Source: Deltaproteobacteria bacterium (GTDB lineage Bacteria > Desulfobacterota > Syntrophia > Syntrophales > UBA2192). Taken from it: a stretch of DNA of 64,000 nt. The translations under genes and the position numbers were made by a program. Under the pieces are notes generated by a model that worked only from the letters and a program-made list of their open reading frames with translations, searched no databases and was not told the origin of the DNA. The DNA lies in the NCBI GenBank assembly GCA_012728915.1, contig JAAYEC010000003.1, forward strand, positions 1 through 64,000. The letters run 5' to 3'. Shown piece after piece: positions 49,609 through 58,959 of the stretch. The number at the start of each line of letters is the position of its first letter. Position 1 is the first letter of the stretch.

Positions 49609-51420
49609 TTATTTCACGGCCGACTTCAATTCCCGGCGGCGCGAGGGGTTCCTCAGGTTCTTGAGGACGTTTTCCTCGATCTGTCGGGCCCGTTCGACAT
49701 TGATGTCGACGTTCTCGATGACGGCCCCCTCGAGCATCAAGTCCACACGCTCGCCGATGCCGAACCGCATGCGCAGGACCTTCTCTTCCCTCGGAGTCAG
49801 GGTGGAGAGAATCTTTCGGGTCTGTTCCGCGAGGTCCATGCTGATGGCCGCCTCGGAAGGCGACATGATCTTCTTGTCCTCGATGAAGTCGCCCAGGTGG
49901 CTGTCCTCCTCCTCGCCGATCGGCGTTTCGAGGGATATGGGCTCCTTGGCGATCTTGAGCACTTTCCGCACCTTCTCGAGGGGGAACTCCATCTTGTCAG
50001 CGATCTCCTCGGGGGAGGGCTCGCGGCCGAGCTCCTGCACGAGGTAGCGGGACGTGCGGATCAGCTTGTTGATCGTCTCGATCATGTGCACGGGGATGCG
50101 GATCGTGCGCGCCTGGTCCGCAATCGCACGGGTGATGGCCTGGCGGATCCACCAGGTGGCGTAGGTGGAAAACTTGTAGCCCCTCTGGTACTCGAACTTG
50201 TCGACGGCCTTCATGAGGCCGATGTTGCCCTCCTGGATGAGGTCCAGGAACTGGAGCCCCCGGTTCGTGTATTTCTTGGCGATGCTCACGACGAGACGCA
50301 GGTTGGCCTCGACGAGCTTGCGCTTTGCGGATCCGGCCTTCTTCTCGCCCGCCTCGATGATCTCGACGATTTTCCGGAGATCGGCGGCGGTCAGCCCCGT
50401 CTCGCCCTGGATCCGTTTCAGGGACTTCCGGGCCTCCTTCAGGCGCTCCTCGTATTCCTTGAGCCGTACGGCGGAAATGCGAAGCTCCTTCGTGACCTTT
50501 CGCTCGTCCTGCTTGCTCTTGCGCATCTGCGCGAAGGTGCTGTCGAGAGACTTCAGGGGCCGCTTCGTCTTCATGCGGATGAGCCGGATCGCGGCCTCGG
50601 CGGCGTCGACCTCGGAGCGGTAGTCCTTGAGCCTCGAGGCCATCCGCTGGATCCGCTTCTTGCTCAGGTTGATCTCCCTGCAGGCCTTCACGATATTCCT
50701 GTCGTTCCTCACGATCCTGGTTTCCAGGTCCCTGCGGTCGTTCTCGCCGAGGCCTTTCTCCCGCAGCTTCCTGCGAAGGGTTTCGTTGCGGCGGTCGATC
50801 TCGGTGACCTTGTCAATGAGTTTGATCACGCGTTCACTGTGGATCTCCTCCTCGACGAACCCGTCCTCGTCCTCGATGTTGTCCACAATGCTCTTGACGC
50901 GCAAGTCGCCCTGCTTGAGCTCCCGGCCCATCCCGACGATGTCCTTCACCGAGGTCAGCACGCTGAAGACGGCATCGGTGATCTCCCACTCGCCTTCCTC
51001 GATCTTCTTGGCGATCTCCACCTCCTCGTCACGGCTCAGCAGCGACACGAGGCCCATCTCCCGGAGGTACATCTTCACCGGGTCGCCCGTCCGGGCGACG
51101 CCGGGCAGCAGGGACAGCAGCTCGTCCTCCTCTTCCTCCTTGGCCTCGGCCGCCTCATCGACCGTTTTCTTGAGAATGATCTTCTCTCCCTTGTCGGTGT
51201 CGATGATGTCGATGTTCTTCTCCCCGAAGAGCATGATGATCTCGTCGATCTGGTCCGATGACACGATGTCCGAGGGAAGCATCTCGTTGACGTCATCGTA
51301 GGTCAGAAACCCCTTTTCCTCACCGAGCGAGATGAGTTTCTTGACCCCGTCGGACTGGATCTCCTTCGACAGGTGGGTTTGCCCCCGCCGCTGATTATCC
51401 TTCACGTTCTTTTTGCTCAT
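49609..51420 (-). CDS. rpoD: RNA polymerase primary sigma factor
   Basis: This 603-residue housekeeping sigma factor has region 1.1 ([21 protein letters not shown]), region 1.2 ([22 protein letters not shown]) and a non-conserved region. Region 2 follows with [37 protein letters not shown] and [11 protein letters not shown], then region 3, and a region 4 helix-turn-helix near [16 protein letters not shown]. The start at 51420 lies inside dnaG (26-base overlap), and AAAAGGA upstream serves as ribosome site. It is last in the yqeY-dnaG-rpoD operon. Confidence 0.97.
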   Translation of the reverse strand: MSKKNVKDNQRRGQTHLSKEIQSDGVKKLISLGEEKGFLTYDDVNEMLPSDIVSSDQIDEIIMLFGEKNIDIIDTDKGEKIILKKTVDEAAEAKEEEEDELLSLLPGVARTGDPVKMYLREMGLVSLLSRDEEVEIAKKIEEGEWEITDAVFSVLTSVKDIVGMGRELKQGDLRVKSIVDNIEDEDGFVEEEIHSERVIKLIDKVTEIDRRNETLRRKLREKGLGENDRRDLETRIVRNDRNIVKACREINLSKKRIQRMASRLKDYRSEVDAAEAAIRLIRMKTKRPLKSLDSTFAQMRKSKQDERKVTKELRISAVRLKEYEERLKEARKSLKRIQGETGLTAADLRKIVEIIEAGEKKAGSAKRKLVEANLRLVVSIAKKYTNRGLQFLDLIQEGNIGLMKAVDKFEYQRGYKFSTYATWWIRQAITRAIADQARTIRIPVHMIETINKLIRTSRYLVQELGREPSPEEIADKMEFPLEKVRKVLKIAKEPISLETPIGEEEDSHLGDFIEDKKIMSPSEAAISMDLAEQTRKILSTLTPREEKVLRMRFGIGERVDLMLEGAVIENVDINVERARQIEENVLKNLRNPSRRRELKSAVK

Positions 51421-53167
51421 GGCGCAATCGTTCCTTTTCGTCTAGAAGGCGTTTGCACAAGTCCTGGTCGCCGGCTTCCTGCGCGCGCAGGAGCCGGACC
51501 CGCAGGTCCCGCTGCTTCTCCCGATACCATCGTTGCCGGATCCTGCGCACCGTATCGCCGAAGATACGGTTCCGAAGGGCCTCGTCCGGCGAGCCCGCGG
51601 ACAGGCTCGACTCGAGCAGCTTCTCCCGGATCGTCTTGTCCTGCACTCGATCGATGAACTCGGCCAGCCGTACGGGCCGTGCACGGCGGCTGTGTTCCAC
51701 GACCGATTCCCCCAGGCTCTTCAGCGCGTCGCTCGTGAAGCACGCCAGGACGTTGCCCCGTTCGATTTCTCGAGCCCGCTCCGGGTTCTCGATCATCATC
51801 CGGATGAGGCTCAGCTCCACGGGGTCGACGATGCCCGTCGCGGGCCGGGACGGGAGCGCCGAGGGACTCCGCTGCGGCGCCACGATGCGGGTCACCTCCT
51901 GCCGGAGCAGACCCTCGTCGACGCCGAGACGCTCGGCGACGCGCCGCATGAACTGGCCGCGCTCCGCGGGCTCGGCGATTCCCGCGATGAACGGCAGGGC
52001 CGCTTTCAGGGCATCCCGGCGCTCGTCGATGTTGCGGCCCGTTCCGATCACCTCGTCGATGTAGTAATCCACGAGGGGTCTGGCGCGGCGGATCTCGTCG
52101 AGGAACGCGTCCTTCCCGTGGCGGGAGACGAACTCGTCGGGGTCTTTCCCGTCGGGGAGCACCACCGCCCTGGCCTTCATGCCCCTCTCCAGGAAGAGGG
52201 ACATGCTGCGTTCCAAGGCGGACTTTCCGCCCGCGTCGGTGTCGAAGGTGACGGCCACGGAAGCGGTGTATCGCCGGATCAGGTCCACCTGCTCCCGCGT
52301 GAGCGCCGTGCCGAGCGTGGCCGCCGCATTCGCGACCCCGGCATTCCACAGGGCCAGCAGGTCGAAGTAGCCTTCGACGATGATCAGGGTTTCGTCCTTC
52401 CGGATGGCGTTCTTGGCCCGGGAAAGCCCGTAGAGATGTCTGCCCTTGACGTAAAGGGCTGACTCGGGCGAGTTGAGGTACTTCGGCTCTCCCTCCCCGA
52501 TGATCCTTCCCCCGAAGGCGATGACGTTGCCGTGGATGTCCTCGATGGGAAACATCAACCGGCCCCGGAAGCGATCGTAAGCGTCACCGTCGCCCCGGGG
52601 CACGAGGAGGCCTGCCTGCTCGGCGTGCTTCAGGGCAATCCGTTCCCTTTGCAGGTGGTCCCGCAGGGCTCTCCAGCCCTCCGGCGCGTAACCGAGACGG
52701 AACGCGTCGACGACGGCGGGCCGGAGTCCCCTTCTTTCGAGGTAGGCCCGTCCCCCCGAGCCCGCAGCCGTCTGCAGCATTTTGGCGTAGAAGGCGGCGG
52801 CCACCCGGTTCACCCGGACCAGGCTTTCCCGTGAATCGTGGCGGGATTTTTCCTCCGGTGTGAAGTCCCGGGCGGGAAGGGCGATGCCCAGTTTCCCGGC
52901 CAGGTGACGCACGGCCTCCGGAAACGTCATGTTGTCGATCTTCATCAGGAAGGAGAAGACATTTCCCCCCTCGCCGCAGCCGAAGCAGTGGTAGATCTGT
53001 TTCTCCGCATTGACCGTGAACGAGGGGGTCTTCTCCTTGTGGAAGGGGCAGGAGCCGAGGTAGTTCCGGCCCGCCTTCTTCAGCGTGACGTATTCCGAAA
53101 CCAGATCGACGATGTTGATCCGGTTTCGGACTTCCTCGATCCGGTCCTCGGGAATGTAACCCTTCAA
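51395..53167 (-). CDS. dnaG: DNA primase
   Basis: This 590-residue primase synthesises RNA primers for replication. The N-terminal CHC2 zinc finger is [11 protein letters not shown]...[11 protein letters not shown]. The TOPRIM domain has [13 protein letters not shown] and [14 protein letters not shown], with [10 protein letters not shown]. The C-terminal helicase-binding part is less conserved. The start is TTG at 53167 with AAAGGG upstream; no ATG fits before the finger. Its 3' end overlaps rpoD by 26 bases, implying coupling. Confidence 0.95.
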   Translation of the reverse strand: MKGYIPEDRIEEVRNRINIVDLVSEYVTLKKAGRNYLGSCPFHKEKTPSFTVNAEKQIYHCFGCGEGGNVFSFLMKIDNMTFPEAVRHLAGKLGIALPARDFTPEEKSRHDSRESLVRVNRVAAAFYAKMLQTAAGSGGRAYLERRGLRPAVVDAFRLGYAPEGWRALRDHLQRERIALKHAEQAGLLVPRGDGDAYDRFRGRLMFPIEDIHGNVIAFGGRIIGEGEPKYLNSPESALYVKGRHLYGLSRAKNAIRKDETLIIVEGYFDLLALWNAGVANAAATLGTALTREQVDLIRRYTASVAVTFDTDAGGKSALERSMSLFLERGMKARAVVLPDGKDPDEFVSRHGKDAFLDEIRRARPLVDYYIDEVIGTGRNIDERRDALKAALPFIAGIAEPAERGQFMRRVAERLGVDEGLLRQEVTRIVAPQRSPSALPSRPATGIVDPVELSLIRMMIENPERAREIERGNVLACFTSDALKSLGESVVEHSRRARPVRLAEFIDRVQDKTIREKLLESSLSAGSPDEALRNRIFGDTVRRIRQRWYREKQRDLRVRLLRAQEAGDQDLCKRLLDEKERLRHEQKEREG

Positions 53168-53323
53168 GATTCGGCACCCTTTTTCAAGGCCTCATCCCTA
53201 ATATAAGGAAGATCGGGAATGTGTAAAGGCTTGATCCGTCTTTTTTTCGGCCGGACAGGGCCTTGCCGCGGGCCGTGACGGCACGGTCATCTCCCCGGAG
53301 GGGGGAAGCCGGCTGTCGGCTGC

Positions 53324-53770
53324 TCAGCCCGTGAGCTTTGCCTTGACCGTGTCGCTCACCAGCTTGCCGTCGGCCTTGCCGGCCACGCGGGGCATGAGAA
53401 CCTTCATGACCTTCCCCATGTCCCGGGGGCCCGCGGCGCCGGACTCGGCGATGGCCTTGAGGACCTCCGCCTCGACCTCCTCCGCGGTCATCTGTTGGGG
53501 CAGGAAGGCCTGGATGACCTTCAGCTCGTACTCTTCCTTGTCGACGAGATCCTGGCGGTTTCCGGCCTTGAACTGCTCGATGGAGTCCCGGCGCTGCTTG
53601 ACGAGGGAGCCCAGCACCTGCAGGATCTCCTCCTCCTTCAGCTCGCGCCTGGCGTCGATCTCCTTGTTGTGCAGCGACGTCTTGATCATCCGGATCGCAC
53701 CCAGCTTGATCGAATCCTTCGCCTTTGCCGCTGCAACCATTTCACTGTTGATCTTTTCTTTCAGGCTCAT
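53324..53770 (-). CDS. yqeY: GatB/YqeY domain protein
   Basis: This 148-residue protein is a stand-alone copy of the tRNA-binding domain found at the C-terminus of GatB: LKEKINSEMVAAAKAKDSIKLGAIRMIKTSL, LVKQRRDSIEQFKAGNRQDLVDKE, LPQQMTAEEVEAEV and GKVMKVLMPRVAGKADGKLV. Its exact role is uncertain. ATG at 53770 follows a G-rich ribosome site. It is first in the operon with dnaG and rpoD. Confidence 0.93.
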   Translation of the reverse strand: MSLKEKINSEMVAAAKAKDSIKLGAIRMIKTSLHNKEIDARRELKEEEILQVLGSLVKQRRDSIEQFKAGNRQDLVDKEEYELKVIQAFLPQQMTAEEVEAEVLKAIAESGAAGPRDMGKVMKVLMPRVAGKADGKLVSDTVKAKLTG

Positions 53771-53889
53771 GGACCCCCCCATCGTTCGATTGGTTTCGGT
53801 CAGGGACCCGCCGCAGGGGCGGACATGCGAAAGCAAGCGCGGCCCCGGCCATGGCGGCGGAGGCTGTTTTGATCTTTAAAATTTTTCTT

Positions 53890-53917
53890 CTTATAGGATA
53901 ACCGGATAATTTGTCAA
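53890..53917 (-). promoter_or_regulatory. Promoter of the yqeY-dnaG-rpoD operon
   Basis: On the minus strand TTGACA (53917-53912) and TATAAG (53895-53890), 16-base spacer, 120 bases before yqeY. Confidence 0.7.
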
Positions 53918-53938
53918 TGAAATTTTCGGAAACGGAAA

Positions 53939-53963
53939 GGGCCCGGATCGGCGATCCGGGCCC
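53939..53963 (-). terminator. Terminator after the Cache-domain gene
   Basis: Two perfect 11-base arms (GGGCCCGGATC and its complement) with a 3-base loop, followed on the minus strand by TTTCC. The stem is strong but the T-run weak. Confidence 0.65.
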
Positions 53964-53988
53964 CGGGAACGTGCGGGTTCAAAGAGGG

Positions 53989-55305
53989 CTACTTGTCCTC
54001 CTCGTCGTCGTAGAGGTCGTCCTTCGGGGTTTCCGCGCCGGCCGGCACCTCCGCCTCGAGCGAGCGGCTGATGCCGCGGGCCAGCAGGGCGGAGATCCCG
54101 AACAGCAGGATCACGGACGCGATGATGATGATGACGATCGTCGACGTCCAGCCCTTGACTTCCTGGTTGATCTTCTCCGCCGTGGCCGTCGCCATCTCCT
54201 GGAACTTCGCGATGTCGACGCCCATTCCGATCCAGCCGAAGCCGGCCGGTTCGGGGTAGGTCTTGCTGTAGAACTTGATGGGCGCGTAGGCGACGAACTT
54301 CTCATGGCCGGCGAACTTGTAATTCTTGATCCCGGCCTTGCCGGCGGCCGCTTCCTTGGCGACTTCGGCGAGGCCCGCATCCATGAACCCGAGCTGGTTG
54401 AGGTTCAGGACCTCCTTGCCTTCTTTCGTCAGGGTTTCAGCCGTGTCCTTCGTCAGCGGCTGCACGGCCGTCCCGTCGGGGTTCAGGCCCGCGATGTGGT
54501 AGTCGTTGGGGTGCGAGATGATGAAGCCCTTGTTGTCCACCATGTAGGCGTAATTGCCCGTCGAGGCATCGGCCTCATAGACGTAGTCGGCCTGCGTCGG
54601 AATCACGTGGTCCGTGAAGGCCGCCAGGTGACGATAGTCGAGGCTCAGTACCACGACGCCCGAGAGGCCCCCCTTGTCGAAAATCGGGGTGGCATAACGA
54701 ACGAGCCCCGAAAACCTCTTCCCCTTTTCGAACTCCTGCTTCGTCACATACCAGCCGGTCACGTGAGAGACATAGACCTCACCCTTGCCGAGTCCGACGG
54801 CCTTCGAAAAGTAATCCTCGGACTTGTAGGTCGTGCCGGCGGGTGCTGCCACGTTTTTCAGCTGGTTCTTCCCTGCAACGGCGCCGTTCGCGATCCGCAC
54901 GATCTCGTTGCCGGACCGGTCAATCAAGGACATCTCCGAGTAGAGCGGCGCTGCCACCTTCTGAATTTTGCCGTCTCTGTCCTTCACCCAGAGATTCCGT
55001 TTCTTCTGATCCACGAAGGCCTTGTAGGCGGCCTCCGTGCCCGGGAGGATGGAGGCGACGAGGACGTCATTCTCCCTCTCACGGAGGAAATTGGCCACTT
55101 CCTCCGCCGTGTTGATCGCCCGGATTTTGATCTCTTCCTGGGATTTCAGGTCCAGAACGGTGGTTGCGCGCTCTCTCGCGGTATCCCCAACCTTGAAGAT
55201 GCCGTTGGCAATCAGGAACGCCATGAGAGACAGGGGAATGACGATAAGCAGGAAGAAAATCCTTCCGATAGAGAAGAACTGCTTATCTTTCTTAGTCTCT
55301 GCCAT
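53989..55305 (-). CDS. Membrane protein with extracytoplasmic Cache domain and no output domain
   Basis: This 438-residue protein has one membrane helix near residues 15-35 and another near 385-410. Between them is an extracytoplasmic double-Cache-like sensing region: LYSEMSLIDRSGNEIVRIANG, YFSKAVGLGKGEVYVSHVTG, RYATPIFDKGGLSGVVVLSLDY and MVDNKGFIISHP. The second helix is followed by a short acidic tail only. There is no HAMP, kinase, cyclase or chemotaxis domain. It ends at a terminator and lies 42 bases after atpE on the same strand. Confidence 0.82.
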   Translation of the reverse strand: MAETKKDKQFFSIGRIFFLLIVIPLSLMAFLIANGIFKVGDTARERATTVLDLKSQEEIKIRAINTAEEVANFLRERENDVLVASILPGTEAAYKAFVDQKKRNLWVKDRDGKIQKVAAPLYSEMSLIDRSGNEIVRIANGAVAGKNQLKNVAAPAGTTYKSEDYFSKAVGLGKGEVYVSHVTGWYVTKQEFEKGKRFSGLVRYATPIFDKGGLSGVVVLSLDYRHLAAFTDHVIPTQADYVYEADASTGNYAYMVDNKGFIISHPNDYHIAGLNPDGTAVQPLTKDTAETLTKEGKEVLNLNQLGFMDAGLAEVAKEAAAGKAGIKNYKFAGHEKFVAYAPIKFYSKTYPEPAGFGWIGMGVDIAKFQEMATATAEKINQEVKGWTSTIVIIIIASVILLFGISALLARGISRSLEAEVPAGAETPKDDLYDDEEDK

Positions 55306-55347
55306 TATCTTTTCCCCCTATTCTGTTGGATTTTTTCGGAGCGGATC

Positions 55348-55713
55348 TTACTTCAGGATCATCGCCGCGTAGGGGTTCGCATAGAGAATGACAAGACCGA
55401 TAACGAGTGCGTAAATGACGCAGGATTCCGCCATGGCCATGCCGACGAGCATGGTCGTCATGATTTTGCCCTGTACGCCGGGGTTGCGGCCGACCGCCAT
55501 ACAGGCGCCGTTGGCGGCATTGCCGATGCCCGCGCCGGCACCGATCGCACCGAGGCCGACACCGATACCGGCTGCCAGCATGGCGCCGACGGCAAAGAAC
55601 ACCTTGTTATAGCCGTCTCCGGAGGGAAGAGCCTCCGCCGCGAAGACCACGGGGGCGGACACCAGAAGGGTGAACAGTGCTGAACAAATGGTTAAGAACG
55701 TCTTCTTGAACAT
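55348..55713 (-). CDS. atpE: F-type ATP synthase c subunit
   Basis: This 121-residue protein begins with a cleavable or extra hydrophobic leader (about 1-26, ending VVFAAEA), then two helices. The loop is GRNPGVQGK (RNP in place of RQP) and the ion-binding carboxylate is Glu96 in GMAMAESCVIYAL. At the helix-1 position where Na+-type c subunits have Gln there is Ile63, although AES is present; this favours H+ but is not decisive. AAAGGAG precedes the ATG. No other ATP synthase gene adjoins it. Confidence 0.92.
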   Translation of the reverse strand: MFKKTFLTICSALFTLLVSAPVVFAAEALPSGDGYNKVFFAVGAMLAAGIGVGLGAIGAGAGIGNAANGACMAVGRNPGVQGKIMTTMLVGMAMAESCVIYALVIGLVILYANPYAAMILK

Positions 55714-56221
55714 AACCTCTTTCTCCTTTCATCGTATATTGATGCTGGTAATTTTGTCCCCTGAGTAGCACAAGCGGCTCTCGAGTAAAAGGGAAATCTG
55801 CTCAAAACGGCGAAAGAATCTGCAACCGATATGCCACGGGGTCCGCGAGGATTGAATTTCTCCCAACCTGTTGAAATCAAATGATTTGCCGTAACGGAGC
55901 GCCCGGGGGAAATGCCGGCCGCCGCCCCGTTCGTTTAACGTTTCTTTCAATTCCCGGCTGAAATTGAACGAATCGTGGAATGACGCCCGGCAGAACGCCT
56001 ATGGCGAATGGCGCCAGGCAAAAACCGTGACGGCGCGGCGGACGTTTTCTGTCTTTCCTGCCTTGCGCCCTTCGCCCCGGGTCATGCGCCAGCCATATAT
56101 TTTTATTGAAATATTCCGCCCGGGACGGTAGTATCGGGCGACTGTCGGTCCGGCAGGGCGCCGCGGCGGGCGGCCCCTGATTACGGGCCGGACTCGGTCT
56201 TCGAGGGGAGGGAGGTCTGCG
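55714..56221. other. Divergent spacer between atpE and the kinase operon
   Basis: 508 bases. On its right it holds a promoter (separate entry). On the minus strand TATACG near the atpE ribosome site could be a -10 with only a weak -35. No gene, no fold resembling a known riboswitch, and no repeat is seen. Confidence 0.5.
56106..56134 (+). promoter_or_regulatory. Promoter for the kinase-regulator operon
   Basis: TTGAAA (56106-56111) and TAGTAT (56129-56134), 17-base spacer, about 90 bases before the small membrane protein gene. Confidence 0.6.
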
Positions 56222-56407
56222 ATGCAGGAGCTATTAACGGCCGTTACCTATGTCGTTGCCTGGCTGGTTCTCGAAAAGGTCATCGGCATCGAGAGCGGCC
56301 TCATCAAGCTGATCATCTCGCTGGCGCTGGCCATTGCCGTGTACGTGGCCTGCTGGTACGAGGAGAAAAGGAGAAAGAAGGCAGGACAAGAGGACGAAGA
56401 GTCGTGA
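56222..56407 (+). CDS. Small two-helix membrane protein
   Basis: This 61-residue protein has two hydrophobic segments (about 4-20 and 27-46) joined by EKVIGIESG, then a charged tail EEKRRKKAGQEDEES that should be cytoplasmic. AGGGAGG before ATG is a strong ribosome site. Its TGA overlaps the GTG of the histidine kinase (GTGA), so the two should be made together. The kinase has no membrane segment of its own; this protein may tether or modulate it. I recognise no family. Confidence 0.8.
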   Translation: MQELLTAVTYVVAWLVLEKVIGIESGLIKLIISLALAIAVYVACWYEEKRRKKAGQEDEES

Positions 56408-58935
56408 CGGTGCCCCGGACCGACAAGAAGAAGCGCGACCGCCCGGCCAGGAACCGGACGGGCCTCTCCATCGAGAGCATTCTCGAAGGGTCTCCCATTC
56501 CCACCTTTGTCATCGACCGCAATCACAAGATCATTCTCTGGAACAAGGCCTGTGCGGAGCTGACGGGATATCACGCCCGGAACATGATCGGCACGGGTGA
56601 TCACCACAAGCCTCTCTACCCCGAAAAAAGGCCCCTCATCGCGGATCTCATCGTGGATCAGGACCTGGAGGCGCTCGAGCGGTACTACGGGACCAAGCAA
56701 ATCCAGAAGTCCTCCGTCATCGAGGGGGCCTACGAGGCAACGGATTTCTTCGAGAACCTCGGCGGGAAACCCCGCTACCTGTACTTCCTGGCCGCCCCGG
56801 TCTATGACGACGACGGGGAGGTGATCGCGGCCATTGAAACCCTGCAGGACGTCACGCGGGAGCGGGAACTGGCTCGCCACCTCCGGGAGAACGCCGAAAC
56901 GCTCCGCCGGGAACTCGACGAGAATATCCGCCTGCGCAAGACGATCGAGGGGATCATCGAGGGTTCCCCCATCCCGACCTTCGTCATCGACCGCAACCAC
57001 CGGATCCTTCTCTGGAACCGGGCCTTCACGGAGATGAGCGGCTTCGACGGCCACAGGATGATCGGGACGAAGAAACAGTGGATGCCCTTTTATCCCGAGA
57101 AGCGCCCCGTCATCGCCGACCTGATCGTGGACGGCGACGCCGACGGTCTCGAGGCGTTCTACGGGAAGAAGAAGGTGCAGAAGTCTTCCGTCATCGAGGG
57201 GGCCTACGAGGCGTCGGACTTCTACGAGAACATCGGGGGCCGGAGCCGCCACCTCTACTTCCTGGCCGCCCCGATCCGCAACGAGAAGGGCGAGATCATC
57301 GCGGCCGTTGAGACCCTCCAGGACGTGACCCGCGAGCGCGAACTCGGGCGCTCTCTCAAGGAGCAGACCGAGACGCTCAGGCGGGAACTCGAGGCGAACA
57401 TCCGCCTGCGCAAGACGATCGAGGGGATCAGCGAGGGCTCGCCCATCCCGACCTTCGTCATCGACCGCGACCATCGGATCATCCTCTGGAACCGGGCCCT
57501 CACGGAGATGAGCGGGTTCCCGGGCGAGGCGATGATCGGCACGGACAACCAGTGGATTCCCTTCTATCCCGAAAAGCGTCCCGTCATCGCCGATCTCATC
57601 ATGGACGGCGACCTGGGCGGGCTGGAGAGATTCTACGGGAAGAAGAAGGTGCAGAAGTCCTCCGTTATCGAGGGGGCCTACGAGGCGATGGACTTCTACG
57701 AGAACCTCGGTGGGAAGAGGCGCCACCTCTACTTCCTGGCCGCCCCGATCCTCGACGAGAAGGGCGAGGTGATCGCGGCGATCGAGACCCTGCAGGACGT
57801 GACCCGCGAGCGCGAGATGGAGCTGAGCCTCAAGGAATACGCCGAGACGATGAAGAACGAACTGGAGGAGAACATCTGCCTCCGGAAGAACATGGAGGAG
57901 CTCTTCAACTTTCACCAATCCGTGCTCGACGCATCGCCCGACCTCATCCTCGTTCTGGATTCCGACGGGACCCTCCGCTACATGAGCCGCGACATCGATC
58001 CCGAGGGGGGGCTCACGGCCGGCAATCTCAAGGGGAAGCATTTCTCCGAATTCGTGGCCCCGCAGAGGCGGGAATTCCTCGAGGAGCGCTGGGCGGAGAT
58101 CCGCCGGGGCGTCTTCACGCCCTTCGAGATCGAGATGGCCGAGAAGGACGGATCGAAACGCAGCCTGCTGCTGACGGCGCGGCCCATCAAGGGGACGGAC
58201 CGGTTCCTGGTACTGCAGCGCGACATCACCGAGTTCAAGGAACTTGAGAACCGCTACTACGAGAGCCAGAAACTGGCCGCGGTGGGCCAGCTCTCGGCGG
58301 GCATCGCCCACGAGGTGCGCAACCCCCTGTCATCCATCAAGATGAGCCTGCAGATCCTCGAGAAGCGGATGAACCCCGAGGGCAACGACCTGAAACGCTT
58401 TCACATCGCCCGCAAGGAGGTGGAACACCTTGAGAAGCTCGTGAGTGACATCCTCGTCTTCGCGCGGCCCACGGAGCCGGACGCCCATCCGTCCGATCTG
58501 AACATGTGCGTCGAATCGTCTCTCGCCATGGCGGAGCGCGGGGTGGAGGAAAAGAGCATCCGGGTCCAGACCCGGTTCGACGACCGGATTCCGCCCGTGT
58601 CCTTCGATGCGGCCATGCTCCAGCAGGCCTTCCTGAACATCTACCTGAACGCCGTCGACGCCATGGCCGAAGGGGGGACCCTGGCGATCCGGACGCGACT
58701 CGAGGAGACGAAAGGGGAAGCGGTTGTCGAGATCGAGGACAACGGAAACGGGATCGACGAGGAGTCCCTCACGCACGTGTTCAACCCGTTCTTCACGACG
58801 AAGAAGTACGGAACGGGACTGGGACTGTCGCAGGTCAAGAAGATCATCGACCAGCACAGGGGCTCGATCGAGATCCTGTCGCGCAGGGGCGAGGGGACAT
58901 GCGTGATCATCGCGCTGCCGCTGCACCGGGCGTGA
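56404..58935 (+). CDS. Cytoplasmic histidine kinase with three repeated PAS modules
   Basis: This 843-residue kinase starts at GTG 56404. Residues 28-185, 186-343 and 344-501 are three tandem copies of a PAS-plus-linker unit, each 158 residues. Each shares EGSPIPTFVIDR, YPEKRP.IADLI, QKSSVIEGAYEA.DF, YLYFLAAP-type and ETLQDVTRERE. A fourth, different PAS follows (SVLDASPDLILVLDSDGTL). HisKA has His636 in GIAHEVRNPLSSIK, then HATPase motifs IYLNAVDAM, IEDNGNGID and GTGLGLSQVKKI. It pairs with the next gene. The ligand (haem, flavin or other) is not predictable from sequence. Confidence 0.93.
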   Translation: MTVPRTDKKKRDRPARNRTGLSIESILEGSPIPTFVIDRNHKIILWNKACAELTGYHARNMIGTGDHHKPLYPEKRPLIADLIVDQDLEALERYYGTKQIQKSSVIEGAYEATDFFENLGGKPRYLYFLAAPVYDDDGEVIAAIETLQDVTRERELARHLRENAETLRRELDENIRLRKTIEGIIEGSPIPTFVIDRNHRILLWNRAFTEMSGFDGHRMIGTKKQWMPFYPEKRPVIADLIVDGDADGLEAFYGKKKVQKSSVIEGAYEASDFYENIGGRSRHLYFLAAPIRNEKGEIIAAVETLQDVTRERELGRSLKEQTETLRRELEANIRLRKTIEGISEGSPIPTFVIDRDHRIILWNRALTEMSGFPGEAMIGTDNQWIPFYPEKRPVIADLIMDGDLGGLERFYGKKKVQKSSVIEGAYEAMDFYENLGGKRRHLYFLAAPILDEKGEVIAAIETLQDVTREREMELSLKEYAETMKNELEENICLRKNMEELFNFHQSVLDASPDLILVLDSDGTLRYMSRDIDPEGGLTAGNLKGKHFSEFVAPQRREFLEERWAEIRRGVFTPFEIEMAEKDGSKRSLLLTARPIKGTDRFLVLQRDITEFKELENRYYESQKLAAVGQLSAGIAHEVRNPLSSIKMSLQILEKRMNPEGNDLKRFHIARKEVEHLEKLVSDILVFARPTEPDAHPSDLNMCVESSLAMAERGVEEKSIRVQTRFDDRIPPVSFDAAMLQQAFLNIYLNAVDAMAEGGTLAIRTRLEETKGEAVVEIEDNGNGIDEESLTHVFNPFFTTKKYGTGLGLSQVKKIIDQHRGSIEILSRRGEGTCVIIALPLHRA
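56485..57906 (+). repeat. Three tandem 474-base PAS repeats
   Basis: Units start at 56485, 56959 and 57433, exactly 474 bases apart. Each begins with a GAGGGTTCCCCCATCCC-like segment and ends with the coiled-coil linker (RRELEANIRLRKTIEGI type). Units 2 and 3 are closest (GKKKVQKSSVIEGAYEA in both). Confidence 0.9.
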
Positions 58936-58959
58936 GGGACGGGAGGGGGTAGGTTCGGT

